This document shows, one piece after another, positions 8,238-16,579 of a stretch of DNA of 42,570 nucleotides. The notes under the pieces were generated by a model. It saw only the letters and a list, made by a program, of their open reading frames with translations, was not told where the DNA came from and ran no database searches. The position numbers and the translations under genes are program-made. The DNA comes from Micromonospora sp. ATCC 39149 (lineage in GTDB: Bacteria; Actinomycetota; Actinomycetes; Mycobacteriales; Micromonosporaceae): the NCBI RefSeq assembly GCF_000158815.1, contig NZ_GG657738.1, forward strand, positions 255,058 through 297,627. Reading direction: 5' to 3'. Position 1 is the first letter of the stretch. Every line of letters starts with the position of its first letter.

Positions 8238-8266
8238 TACGTATCGTGGTTACGTAACATTGTTAC
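8238..8266. promoter_or_regulatory. Operator-like palindromes between carotenoid oxygenase and tetR
   Basis: The 95-base divergent gap contains TACGTA at 8238-8243 and again at 8251-8256. The second is the centre of the perfect palindrome GTTACGTAAC (8249-8258). Overlapping it is GTAAC-ATT-GTTAC (8254-8266), a 5-bp inverted repeat with a 3-base spacer. The position suits binding by the adjacent TetR protein to control both genes. Confidence 0.6.
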
Positions 8267-8303
8267 TCCATCGAACGTACGCCGGGCGTGAGATCATGTC
8301 AAC

Positions 8304-8954
8304 GTGAGTCCGCGCCGAATCGACCCGACCCTGGCGACCGCCCTGCTGGAGGCCGCGGCCCGACTGCTGGCCGAGGAGGGCGCCGCCGGCCTCACCACGC
8401 GCCGCCTCGCCGCCGCCGTGGGCACCTCGACCACGGCGGTGTACACGCACTTCGGCGGCATGGACAACCTGGTCCGGGCGATGGTGCACGAGGGCTTCGC
8501 CCGCCTGCACCGGCGGATGTCGACCGTGCGGGCCACCTCCGACGCGGTCGCCGACGTGATGGCCCTCGGGTACGCGTACCGGGCCAACTCGCTCGACCAC
8601 CCGCAGCTCTACCAGGTCATGTTCGGCGGCGCGGCGCTCGGCGGTTTCGCCCTGGCCGAGGGCGACCGACAGCACGGCAAGTACACGCTCCAGCCGCTGG
8701 TCGACGCGGTGGCCCGGGCTGCCGAGCAGGGGCGGTTCCGCGCCGGGGACCCGCTGCTGGTGGCCCAGAACATGTGGATCGCCCTGCACGGGCTGGTGAG
8801 CCTCGAACTCGGTGGCTACCTGATCGACCCGTACGACGCCGACGTCTGCTTCGAGGCGCAGCTGCGCTCGCTGATGGTCGGCGCGGGCGACGAGTACGAG
8901 GCGACCGCCACCTCGCTGGCCCGGGCCCGGCGCCGGCGTTCCCCCCGCGGCTGA
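8304..8954 (+). CDS. TetR/AcrR family transcriptional regulator
   Basis: A 216-residue protein from GTG 8304 (the nearby ATG at 8295 reads into a stop after three codons). Residues 8-55 form the TetR DNA-binding domain, with the helix-turn-helix in LTTRRLAAAVGTSTTAVYTH. The C-terminal domain (about 70-200) is of the WHG/TetR_C type, with YRANSLDHPQLYQVMFG typical of that group, and would bind a hydrophobic effector. The gene diverges from the carotenoid oxygenase with palindromic DNA in between, so repression of that gene and of itself is the likely role. The GTG start has only a weak GTGAG upstream. Confidence 0.88.
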   Translation: MSPRRIDPTLATALLEAAARLLAEEGAAGLTTRRLAAAVGTSTTAVYTHFGGMDNLVRAMVHEGFARLHRRMSTVRATSDAVADVMALGYAYRANSLDHPQLYQVMFGGAALGGFALAEGDRQHGKYTLQPLVDAVARAAEQGRFRAGDPLLVAQNMWIALHGLVSLELGGYLIDPYDADVCFEAQLRSLMVGAGDEYEATATSLARARRRRSPRG

Positions 8955-9188
8955 GCCGCCCGCGACGCCCGGCCCGCCAGCGCCCGCCCCGCCGGCGCCC
9001 GGTGCCGTCCCTGGTGGAACGCGCCCTCAGCGCGTCGCCCGAGGTCGGTGAGCAACGGCGGAGAAGCGACGGCCAGAGCCCGGTGTGATGCTCAGGATGG
9101 GTCCCGAGCACGTCCGCAATGGAAGCGCATCCACTCCTGTCCGGCATGCCGGCAGGATCGCCCATCCCCCACGCACCGAAGGACGCCG

Positions 9189-10730
9189 ATGATGCACGGA
9201 ATCGATTATCTGGTGGTCGGGTCCGGCTCCGCCGGAGCCGCGCTGGCCGCCCGGCTCAGCGAGGATCCCGCCCGCCGGGTCCTGCTGCTGGAGGCGGGCC
9301 CCGACTTCGCTACGGTGGCCGAAACCCCACCCGATCTGCTCGACGGCAGCGCCATGTCGATGGACCTCCACGACTGGCACTTCAAGGCCGAGATCACCGA
9401 CCGCCGACGGATCATCTTCCCGCGTGGCAAGGTCACCGGCGGTTCCTCCGCCGTCGGCGCGACCATCGCGCTGCGCGGCACACCGAACAACTTCGACGAG
9501 TGGGCCGAGTTGGGCAACCCGGCCTGGGCCTGGGACGAGGTGCTGCCGTTCTACAAGCGGCTCGAGGACGACCAGGACTTCGACAACGAGTACCACGGCA
9601 AGGGCGGCCCCATCCCGATCCATCGGTTCACCCAGGACGAGATGGCCCCGGTGCAGCGGGTGTTCCACGGCGCCTGCCTCAAGGCCGGCTTCCCCGACGT
9701 CGAGGACCACAACCACCCGGAGGCCACCGGCGTCGGCCCCGTCCCGTCCAACCGCCAGGGCAGCATCCGGGTCTCTACGGCGATGGGGTACCTGGGCGAG
9801 GCCCGGGGGCGGGAGAACCTGGAGATCCGCTCCGGGGTCCAGGTCAACCGGGTGCTGTTCGCCGGCAACCGCGCGCGCGGCGTCGAGGTCGCCAACCCCG
9901 GCGGCGGCACCGAGGTGATCGAGGCCGGCACCGTCGTGCTGGCCGCCGGGGCGGTCAACTCGCCCGCCATCCTCATGCGCTCCGGCATCGGGCCCGCCGG
10001 CGACCTGCGGCGGCTGGGCATCGACGTGGTGCTGGACCGGCCCGGGGTGGGCGCCGACCTGATCGACCACCCGCGCACCGGCGCGTTCATGGTGCCGCAG
10101 GAGGGGAGCTTCAACCCCGAGGACGCGTTCCTCCAGACGATCCTGCGCACCACCGCGCCGGGGTCGACGGAGTTCAACGACCTCCAGTACTACATGATCA
10201 ACCACTTCGACCTGACGCTCTTCCCCGAGCTGCAGATGCTGGCCGCCGCGAAGACCATCTTCGGGGTGATGGTCGTGCACCAGCGGCCCGAGTCCCGGGG
10301 ACGGCTCACCCTCACCTCTGCCGACCCCACCGCGCCGCCGGACGTCGTGCTCAACTTCCTCGACACCGAGCGCGACATCCAGACCCTCGTCGGCGCGGTG
10401 CGCCAGTGCTGGCAGTTCATGCAGACGGAGGGCATCAACGACAAGGGACAGCGGTTCGTGGTGCTCGGCGAGGACATGGTCGCCGACGACGAGCTGATGC
10501 GCCACTACGTCCGGCTCAGCCTCGACAGCGGTTACCACCCCGTCGGCACCGCCCGGATGGGCGCGGCCGGCGACGAGGGCGCGGTGGTCGACGAGCGGCT
10601 GCGGGTGCACGGCATCGAGGGCCTGTACGTCTGCGACGCCTCCGTGATGCCGTCGATCGTCAACTGCAACACCAACCTCACCTCCATCATGATCGGCGAG
10701 CGGCTCGCCGACTGGCTCAGGCAGTCCTGA
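9189..10730 (+). CDS. GMC family oxidoreductase (choline dehydrogenase-like)
   Basis: The start is ATG 9189 (or the adjacent ATG 9192), with AAGGA five to eight bases before it; product 513 residues. The N-terminus holds the FAD-binding Rossmann motif GSGSAGAALAARL followed by LLLEAGPD. The PRGKVTGGSSAVGATIALRG segment is the GMC signature, and the C-terminus has HPVGTARMG with the catalytic His and NTNLTSIMIGERLADWL with the usual Asn. The enzyme oxidises a primary or secondary alcohol with FAD; the substrate is unknown. It is flanked by the TetR gene and a terminator-like hairpin, so it is probably a single-gene unit. Confidence 0.92.
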   Translation: MMHGIDYLVVGSGSAGAALAARLSEDPARRVLLLEAGPDFATVAETPPDLLDGSAMSMDLHDWHFKAEITDRRRIIFPRGKVTGGSSAVGATIALRGTPNNFDEWAELGNPAWAWDEVLPFYKRLEDDQDFDNEYHGKGGPIPIHRFTQDEMAPVQRVFHGACLKAGFPDVEDHNHPEATGVGPVPSNRQGSIRVSTAMGYLGEARGRENLEIRSGVQVNRVLFAGNRARGVEVANPGGGTEVIEAGTVVLAAGAVNSPAILMRSGIGPAGDLRRLGIDVVLDRPGVGADLIDHPRTGAFMVPQEGSFNPEDAFLQTILRTTAPGSTEFNDLQYYMINHFDLTLFPELQMLAAAKTIFGVMVVHQRPESRGRLTLTSADPTAPPDVVLNFLDTERDIQTLVGAVRQCWQFMQTEGINDKGQRFVVLGEDMVADDELMRHYVRLSLDSGYHPVGTARMGAAGDEGAVVDERLRVHGIEGLYVCDASVMPSIVNCNTNLTSIMIGERLADWLRQS

Positions 10731-10745
10731 CCGGTCGTGCCAGGC

Positions 10746-10784
10746 ACGGGCGTCCCGCGGTGCTGAACCCCGTGGGGCGCCCGT
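10746..10784 (+). terminator. Terminator-like hairpin after the GMC gene
   Basis: ACGGGCGTCCC (10746-10756) pairs with GGGGCGCCCGT (10774-10784) at 10 of 11 positions, starting 16 bases after the GMC stop and followed by TTCG. Confidence 0.5.
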
Positions 10785-10891
10785 TTCGCTGTCCACCCCG
10801 GGAGGCGTGGGCCGCGAAATCCCGCAGCCGCTGCTCCGACCGTGGTCGCCACCCTGCCTTCACAGGGGACCTGCCCTGAAGGCAACCGCCA

Positions 10892-13800
10892 TTAGCTGTC
10901 CGGCCGGTCTCCGGTCGCCTCGGCAAGCTGGCGACGCAACTCTGTTGCTTCGTCGGCACGGCCCAGCCCGTCGAGGACATCGGCGAGCGTCCGGTAGGCG
11001 GCGAGCAGTCGCCCGGCGAACAGCTGCGGCAACTGCTGCGCAAGGGGCTGGTAGAGACCGATGGCCTCAGCGACCGACTCCAGCGCCTGGGGCAGGTTGG
11101 CCTGCACGTTCACGCACACCCACGCGTATGCCCACAACGACATGGCGAGGTAGGGCAGGTAGGCGTCCGGGTTGACCTCGGCCAGCCGCCGGTAGATGCC
11201 GGTGGCTTCCTCGGCCGGGGCCAGGGCCTCCTGGCGCCGCCCCAACCCCGACAGCACAGTGCCGAGGTTGTTCAACGACATCGCGAGGTCGGGCAGGTAG
11301 GCGTCCGGGTTGACCTCAACCAGCCGACGGTACAGCCCGACGGCTTCCTGCGAAGGGCCCAATGCCTCCTGGCGCCGCCCCAACCCCAACAGCCAGATGC
11401 CGAGGTTGTTCAACGACATCGCGAGGTCGGGCAGGTAGGCGTCCGGGTTGACCTCAACCAGCCGACGGTACAGCCCGACGGCTTCCTGCGAAGGGCCCAA
11501 TGCCTCCTGGCGCCGCCCCAGCTCCGACAGCCGGATGCCGAGGTTGTTCAACGACATCGCGAGGTCGGGCAGGTAGGCGTCCGGGTTGACCTCAACCAGC
11601 CGACGGCGGATCGTCACGGCTTCCTCGGCCGGGGCCAGGGCCTCCTGGCGCCGCCCCAGCTCCGACAGGAACGCGCCGAGGTTGTTCAACGACATCGCGA
11701 GGTTGGGCAGGTAGGCGTCCGGGTTGACCTCGGCCAGCCGACGGCGGATCGTCACGGATTCCTGCGAGGGGCCCAGGGCCTCCTGGCGCCGCCCCAGCTC
11801 CGACAGCACGGTGCCGAGGTTGTTCAACGACATCGCGAGGTCGGGCAGGTAGGCGTCCGGGTTGACCTCAACCAGCCGACGGCGGATCGTCACGGCTTCC
11901 TCGGCCGGGGCCAGGGCCTCCTGGCGCCGCCCCAACCCGAACAGCCGGATGCCGAGGTTGTTCAACGACATCGCGAGGTCGGGCAGGTAGGCGTCCGGGT
12001 TGACCTCAACCAGCCGACGGTACAGCCCGGCGGCTTCCTGCGAAGGGCCCAATGCCTCCTGGCGCCGCCCCAGCTCCGACAGCACGGTGCCGAGGTTGTT
12101 CAACGACATCGCGAGGTCGGGCAGGTAGGCGTCCGGGTTGACCTCAACCAGCCGACGGCGGATCGTCACGGCTTCCTCGGCCGGGGCCAGGGCCTCCTGG
12201 CGCCGCCCCAGCTCCGACAGCCGGATGCCGAGGTTGTTCAACGACATCGCGAGGTCGGGCAGGTAGGCGTCCGGGTTGACCTCAACCAGCCGACGGTACA
12301 GCCCGGCGGCTTCCTGCGAAGGGCCCAATGCCTCCTGGCGCCGCCCCAGCTCCGACAGCCGGATGCCGAGGTTGTTCAACGAGGCGGCGAGGTTGGGCAG
12401 GTAGGCGTCCGGGTTGGCCTCGGCCAGTCGCCGGTAGATGCCGGTGGCTTCCTCGGCCGGGGTCAGGGCCTGCTCCCGGAGGCCTGCGTTGGCGAGGCGC
12501 CAGGCGTGGGTGGCGTGCAGACGGGCTTGTTCGGCGGGGTCGGTGGTGTGGACCAGGCGGTGACGGGTGAGCGTGCTGGTGATGGCGGCGGCGGCGATGT
12601 CGAGGTCGGTGTGCCGGTTGGCGGGTAGCAGGGGTTCGAGGGCTTCCAGGATGGTGGGGTCGATGCCGGGGATGCCGGCCAGCCGGGTAAGGACCGACCC
12701 GCCCACGGCGATCGCCACCTGCGGATGTTCGCGGATGAGCGGGTACAGCACACCAGTGGCGAGGTGCGGCCAGCGGTGGCCGGTTTCGACGAGCACGGTG
12801 ACCGCGGCGGCGGCCCACGCCGGGGGCCGTGGGCCGCCGGTGAGCAGGCCGGTGATCAACTCGGAGGTCCAGTCGCGTTCCAGGCGGGTAATGCCGGGGT
12901 GGCCGTGGCCGGGGGTGGACATGGCGATGAGGTCCTCGCCAAGCCGGTCGGGATGCAACGGTTCGAACACCGTGCGGGTGTCGGCCGGCGGGTAGCAGGT
13001 GGTGTGGTCGTCGATGATCCGGTCGGCGGCCGCGCCGGTGTCGGCGAACCCGGCCCGTTCGAGGGCCTGCCGGGCAGCCGGACGGGGTTGCGCCCCGGTC
13101 AGGGTCGCGGCGACGACCACCCGGTGCATCACCTCCGGCGGGCAGCCGATCGGCGCCTCGGCGCGGGTGTGCAGGTGCTGCCAGTACGCCTGTTCCCGGC
13201 GCAGCAGATACGCCGACACCGATCCCGGCCCGGTGGGCGGGGCCTCGCCGTGCCAGGCCGCGTCCACGGCGGCCAGCGCGGTCATGTGCACGGCCAGGAC
13301 TTGCCCGAACCCGTCGGCGGTCAGCTCCGGCACCGGCCAGCCGCCGGCAGGCTGTTGCAGGCCCAGAGCCGACGCGAACCGGGCCGCCGCCGTGGTGAAC
13401 AAGCCCGGCCGGTCGTCGCCGCTGTCGGCGGCCAACGGAGCCAGCGCCAGCTGGTCGACCTCGACGCCCAGGTCACCGTCGGCCCGGTCGGCCAGCGCCG
13501 GCCACCAGTAGCCGTCCGAGCGGGCCAGCATCAGCACCCGCACCCGGGTACCGGCCCGCGCGTGCAGATCCCGCAGCTGGGTGAGCAACGCAAGCAGGGC
13601 GGAGGCCGGCCACCGGTCGGCGTAGTCGACCACCGCCAGAACCGCACCGCCCGGCAGCTCGACCTGAGACACCACCCCAGCGGCCCCGACGACCGGAACC
13701 GGAAGGTGCGTCACCTGCCACACCGCCCACCCGGCGGCCGCACACTGGACCGTGACCTGCGCAGCGAGACGAGTCTTGCCCTGCCCACCCGCCCCATGCA

Positions 13801-14104
13801 CCAGCAGCACCGCCACCGGCGCGTCCCCGCCAACCCAGGCGGCCAACACGTCCAGAGTCCGCTCCCGGCCGGTGAACGGCACGATCTGATGCCGGGCCAG
13901 CAACAGGCGACTCGGCTGCGCCCGCGCCCGCGCCACGCTCAACGGCACCGCGGCGTCATCGGCCGGGACGACCCGGTACCACGGCCGGTCCAGGCTGACC
14001 GTCACATCCCCACCGACACCACTGATCTGGACGATGTCGCCGAAGACGACGCTGCCGGTGACCGTCTGCCCCCCACCGGCGGCAGGCCCCCACCAACGCG
14101 TCAC
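10892..14104 (-). CDS. STAND-type NTPase with C-terminal tetratricopeptide repeats
   Basis: The likely start is GTG 14104; the frame is open further upstream but reads as Arg-rich noise. The ~1070-residue protein has, in order: a short repeat segment (GGGQTVTGSVVFGDIVQISG), a P-loop NTPase with Walker A GAGGQGKT (about 104-111) and Walker B AVVDYAD (157-163), a helical middle part, and nine TPR-like units of exactly 46 residues (about 545-990) with NNLG and GRRQEAL in each. An irregular final repeat closes the protein. STAND NTPases with repeat sensors act as signalling switches, often in regulation or defence in actinomycetes; the effector is not visible. A small membrane protein gene lies directly upstream. 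Confidence 0.82.
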   Translation of the reverse strand: MTRWWGPAAGGGQTVTGSVVFGDIVQISGVGGDVTVSLDRPWYRVVPADDAAVPLSVARARAQPSRLLLARHQIVPFTGRERTLDVLAAWVGGDAPVAVLLVHGAGGQGKTRLAAQVTVQCAAAGWAVWQVTHLPVPVVGAAGVVSQVELPGGAVLAVVDYADRWPASALLALLTQLRDLHARAGTRVRVLMLARSDGYWWPALADRADGDLGVEVDQLALAPLAADSGDDRPGLFTTAAARFASALGLQQPAGGWPVPELTADGFGQVLAVHMTALAAVDAAWHGEAPPTGPGSVSAYLLRREQAYWQHLHTRAEAPIGCPPEVMHRVVVAATLTGAQPRPAARQALERAGFADTGAAADRIIDDHTTCYPPADTRTVFEPLHPDRLGEDLIAMSTPGHGHPGITRLERDWTSELITGLLTGGPRPPAWAAAAVTVLVETGHRWPHLATGVLYPLIREHPQVAIAVGGSVLTRLAGIPGIDPTILEALEPLLPANRHTDLDIAAAAITSTLTRHRLVHTTDPAEQARLHATHAWRLANAGLREQALTPAEEATGIYRRLAEANPDAYLPNLAASLNNLGIRLSELGRRQEALGPSQEAAGLYRRLVEVNPDAYLPDLAMSLNNLGIRLSELGRRQEALAPAEEAVTIRRRLVEVNPDAYLPDLAMSLNNLGTVLSELGRRQEALGPSQEAAGLYRRLVEVNPDAYLPDLAMSLNNLGIRLFGLGRRQEALAPAEEAVTIRRRLVEVNPDAYLPDLAMSLNNLGTVLSELGRRQEALGPSQESVTIRRRLAEVNPDAYLPNLAMSLNNLGAFLSELGRRQEALAPAEEAVTIRRRLVEVNPDAYLPDLAMSLNNLGIRLSELGRRQEALGPSQEAVGLYRRLVEVNPDAYLPDLAMSLNNLGIWLLGLGRRQEALGPSQEAVGLYRRLVEVNPDAYLPDLAMSLNNLGTVLSGLGRRQEALAPAEEATGIYRRLAEVNPDAYLPYLAMSLWAYAWVCVNVQANLPQALESVAEAIGLYQPLAQQLPQLFAGRLLAAYRTLADVLDGLGRADEATELRRQLAEATGDRPDS
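11210..12465. repeat. Nine tandem 138-bp repeats encoding TPR units
   Basis: The sequence GAGGTTGTTCAACGA recurs every 138 bases, nine times, and the units are nearly identical at DNA level. Two versions alternate in the protein: one with GPSQEAxGLYRR and one with APAEEAVTIRRR. From the N-terminal side the order is G A G A G A G G A. This suggests growth by duplication of a two-unit, 276-bp block plus later exchange. Confidence 0.9.
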
Positions 14105-14171
14105 CGACCCAACCCCACACCGCCGCCGACATCGTCGACCTGCCGCACCGGACCCACAGTCGATGACCGCG

Positions 14172-14555
14172 TCACCGACTGCCCACCTCCACCGCCGTCC
14201 ACGACGGCGTCGGCAGAGAAGGCGACGGCGACGGTGAGGACGAGGCCGCGGCCGGCGGCACAGCCGGTGTGGTCTCCGGGCCGACCCGCACACTGCCACG
14301 CACCCCACGGACCTGGGCCACACCACCACCGATCGTCGAATCGACGACCGATTGCCCACCGACCTGACGGCGGGCACCGACCCCACCGATCACCGTGAAC
14401 CCCACACCCAACAAGCCAACGAACACACCGACAACACTGGCCCACTTATCGGCCCTATCCAGCTTTTGGATGGCCAGGAACACCCCCAACCCCATGGGCA
14501 GGACCCCGACGACCACCACCACGACCCACCTGCGCAACCGATCACCTACCGTCAT
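14172..14555 (-). CDS. Small membrane protein upstream of the STAND/TPR gene
   Basis: A 127-residue product from ATG 14555 (an upstream in-frame start at 14582 lies in transposase remnant sequence). Two membrane helices (about 10-28 and 38-57) are followed by GGQSVVDSTIGGGVAQVRGV and a Pro/Ser-rich tail. The GGQSV segment resembles the one at the start of the STAND protein. In another frame (stop at 14101) the text continues with a further GGQSVTRSSTVGPVRQV copy and ends in a GTGA overlap with the STAND start. A one-base error near 14195-14210 may therefore have shortened this gene. The function is unknown; a membrane partner of the NTPase is plausible. Confidence 0.5.
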   Translation of the reverse strand: MTVGDRLRRWVVVVVVGVLPMGLGVFLAIQKLDRADKWASVVGVFVGLLGVGFTVIGGVGARRQVGGQSVVDSTIGGGVAQVRGVRGSVRVGPETTPAVPPAAASSSPSPSPSLPTPSWTAVEVGSR

Positions 14556-14619
14556 CACACCATCGTGGACTGCTGCGGCCATCCGCGGCCATCGCCGCCT
14601 CGGCCGACAGCCGGCCGGA

Positions 14620-14826
14620 GACCGAGCTCGCCCGGCTCCACGCCGACCTGCCGGGCCACGAACTCGACCGCCTCGTCCGGCAGCTCCCCGCGGCCGCAGG
14701 AAAACCGGCCAGCCCGGGTGTAGAACCCAGCAGCAGCGCGAACCCGAGCCGGGTCGGCCCGCGCGCGATCAACTCCCGCTCGACATCCAGCAACGCCCAG
14801 TGCTCGACAAGCTCATCGAGATCCGT
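14620..14826 (-). pseudogene. Tn3-family transposase remnant (N-terminal DUF4158 region)
   Basis: On the - strand, LDELVEHWALLDVEREL and GPTRLGFALLL are followed, after a one-base frame change near 14725, by GFYTRAGRFSCGRGELPDEA and VEFVARQVGVEPGEL. Together they match the usual opening of Tn3-family transposases, where 'EHWTL..DE..L...RG.TRLGFALLLKFY...GRFP....ELPDEAVEFVARQV' is characteristic. Only about 68 residues remain of a ~1000-residue protein. No start, catalytic core or inverted repeats are seen. The remnant sits immediately upstream of the small membrane gene and marks past transposon activity. Confidence 0.7.
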
Positions 14827-14837
14827 GGCGCGAACAT

Positions 14838-14885
14838 GCGGTGTACGGAGCGCCCAGGGGGGTGGACCGACGCTCCGTACACCGC
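14838..14885. terminator. 15-bp inverted repeat downstream of the MFS gene
   Basis: GCGGTGTACGGAGCG (14838-14852) is perfectly complementary to 14871-14885, with an 18-base loop. It begins 23 bases beyond the MFS stop on the - strand, so a terminator is likely. The length and AT content also allow a regulatory palindrome or a transposon-related end. Confidence 0.5.
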
Positions 14886-14907
14886 GCTCGGGAAAGACTA
14901 CGGAGGC

Positions 14908-16371
14908 CTAGACGGTGTTCTCGCTGACGTTGCGCGACACCGGCACCGGGGCGGGCTGCTGCGCCTCGGCGGTCGGCACCGGCTCCTGCCGCTCGGCTGC
15001 GGCCGGCCCGGCCGGGACGACCCGGTCGCGCAGGCCGATCCAGATCAGCGCCACGGACACCAGGATCACGACGACCTGCACCTGCATGGCGAAGTGGACG
15101 CCGTCCAGCACGTCGGTGCGGGTGGCGACGAGCGCCCCGAAGATCGGAATGCCGATGGTGACCGCGATCTGCTGGGCCAGGGTGGCCAGACCGGTCGCCA
15201 GGCCCTGCTGCGAGTCCTCCAGACCGGAGGTGGCGGTCACCGTGTAGGCGACGACGGCCGTGACGTGCCCGAAGTACATCAGGAACAGCGACGGCACGAT
15301 CACCGCCAGGCTCGGGGTGGTCGACGTGCCGGTCAGCAGCAGCGGGACGGTGGTCAGGCCCTGCACCAACAGGCCTACGGCGAGCACGTTGCGGTAGCCG
15401 TACCGGCCGATCATGCGGCCGGCGACGACGCCGGCGACGACGGCCACCAGGCCCGGCACGCCGAACACCAGACCGGTGGTGAACGGCGCCAGCTTGAGCA
15501 CGTCCTGCATGTAGAGGGTGAGGCCGAAGTTGACGCCGCTGGCCATCACGAAGGCGACGATGCCGCCGTAGTTGCCCCACTTGATGTTCGGCCGGTTGAG
15601 CAGGGTGAGCGAGACCAGGGGAGCCTTGGCCCGCAGCTCGACGAACCAGAAGGCCGCGATGAGCACCGCGCCGACGACGAGGGCGATCCAGCTCTGCATG
15701 CTCACGCCGTAGACCAGGGCCAGCAGGCCGGCGGTGACCGTGACCGCGCCGGGCACGTCGAGCTTGACGCCGGCCGGGCGGACGCTCTCCTTGATCACCA
15801 GCGGGGTCAGCACCATGATGGCGACCGCCACCGGCACGTTGATCCAGAACGCCCAACGCCAGTCCAGGGCGCTGACCAGGCTGCCGCCGACCAGTGCGCC
15901 GACGGTGAAGCCACCGGAGAGCAGCGCGCCGTTGAGGCCGAGCACCCGGGCCCGGGCCCGCTCGTCGGCGACGGTCGTGATCAGCAGCGCCATCGCGGCC
16001 GGGATGGCGATCGCGTTGGCGAAGCCCTGCAACACGCGGGCGCTGAGCAGCATCGCCGCGTTCGTCGCGAAGCCGCCGAGCAGCGAGGCCACGGTGAGCA
16101 GCCCGATACCCGTCAGGAACAGCCGTCGCCGGCCGAACAGGTCGGCGATCCGGCCGAACAGGAGCGTGAAGCCGGCCGCGGGCAGCGCGTACGCGCTGGC
16201 CACCCACGGCAGGTCGGCCAGCGACAGGCCGACGCCCTCCCCCATCTGGGGCAGCGCCACGTTGAGGATGGAGAAGTCGACCGACAGCATGAACTGCGCG
16301 CCGAGCAGTACGAATAGGGCAAGTTTCTGCGCGGAGCTGAGCTGCTCCGACGTGCTCTGGTTCTCCGCCAT
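14908..16371 (-). CDS. MFS transporter, DHA2 (14-helix drug:H+ antiporter) type
   Basis: About 487 residues from ATG 16371 (a GTG at 16383 is an alternative; neither has a good ribosome site). The protein has 14 predicted membrane helices. The loop between helices 2 and 3 has FGRIADLFGRRRLFLTG, matching MFS motif A, and the early SVDFSILNVALPQM matches DHA2 motif D1. DHA2 proteins export drugs or antibiotics in exchange for protons. The C-terminal 40 residues are a Pro/Ala/Glu-rich cytosolic tail. An operator-like palindrome upstream is shared with the XRE regulator gene at 20302, suggesting regulated export. Confidence 0.9.
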   Translation of the reverse strand: MAENQSTSEQLSSAQKLALFVLLGAQFMLSVDFSILNVALPQMGEGVGLSLADLPWVASAYALPAAGFTLLFGRIADLFGRRRLFLTGIGLLTVASLLGGFATNAAMLLSARVLQGFANAIAIPAAMALLITTVADERARARVLGLNGALLSGGFTVGALVGGSLVSALDWRWAFWINVPVAVAIMVLTPLVIKESVRPAGVKLDVPGAVTVTAGLLALVYGVSMQSWIALVVGAVLIAAFWFVELRAKAPLVSLTLLNRPNIKWGNYGGIVAFVMASGVNFGLTLYMQDVLKLAPFTTGLVFGVPGLVAVVAGVVAGRMIGRYGYRNVLAVGLLVQGLTTVPLLLTGTSTTPSLAVIVPSLFLMYFGHVTAVVAYTVTATSGLEDSQQGLATGLATLAQQIAVTIGIPIFGALVATRTDVLDGVHFAMQVQVVVILVSVALIWIGLRDRVVPAGPAAAERQEPVPTAEAQQPAPVPVSRNVSENTV

Positions 16372-16422
16372 GACCACGGACACTAGGCAGCCGCGGCTCC
16401 GCTACCCATCTCCCTGCCATGC

Positions 16423-16441
16423 GTACCACTGGCAGTGGCAC
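16423..16441. promoter_or_regulatory. Palindromic operator upstream of the MFS gene
   Basis: GTACCACTG-G-CAGTGGCAC is a 19-base palindrome with one mismatched pair, 52 bases before the MFS ATG. The same left half, GTACCACTG followed by one base and CAGTG, occurs at 20260-20278 before the XRE gene. A further half-like site, GTACCACGTG on the - strand, lies at about 16513-16522. Confidence 0.6.
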
Positions 16442-16533
16442 CCTCCGCACCCGCTGTGCGGGCCCCGTTCCACGCTACCCCGTCCCGGCACTCTTCGACC
16501 TTGCTCTATTTCTCACGTGGTACCGCGCGGGGT

Positions 16534-16573
16534 GCCGGCCGCCCCGGGGACGGTGTCCGCCGGGGCGGCCGGC
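16534..16573 (-). terminator. Terminator hairpin after the SDR gene
   Basis: A perfect 14-bp stem: GCCGGCCGCCCCGG (16534-16547) with its complement at 16560-16573 and a 12-base loop. It starts seven bases past the stop of the - strand SDR gene. Confidence 0.6.
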
Positions 16574-16579
16574 GACCGA

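Noticed and set aside
7402..8307. Open frame on the + strand opposite the carotenoid oxygenase
   Set aside because: It is the complement of a gene with recognisable iron ligands and has no domain of its own.
11210..12465. Regular 138-bp repeats as a CRISPR-like array
   Set aside because: The units are contiguous, in frame and encode TPR helices; there are no unique spacers between short repeats.
12725..14398. Long open frame on the + strand opposite the STAND/TPR gene
   Set aside because: It is a GC-bias shadow; it has no recognisable domain, while the - strand has Walker motifs and TPR units.
14813..16450. Large alternative - strand frame overlapping the MFS gene
   Set aside because: Arg/Gly/Ala-rich text without domains; the MFS frame has 14 clear helices and motifs.
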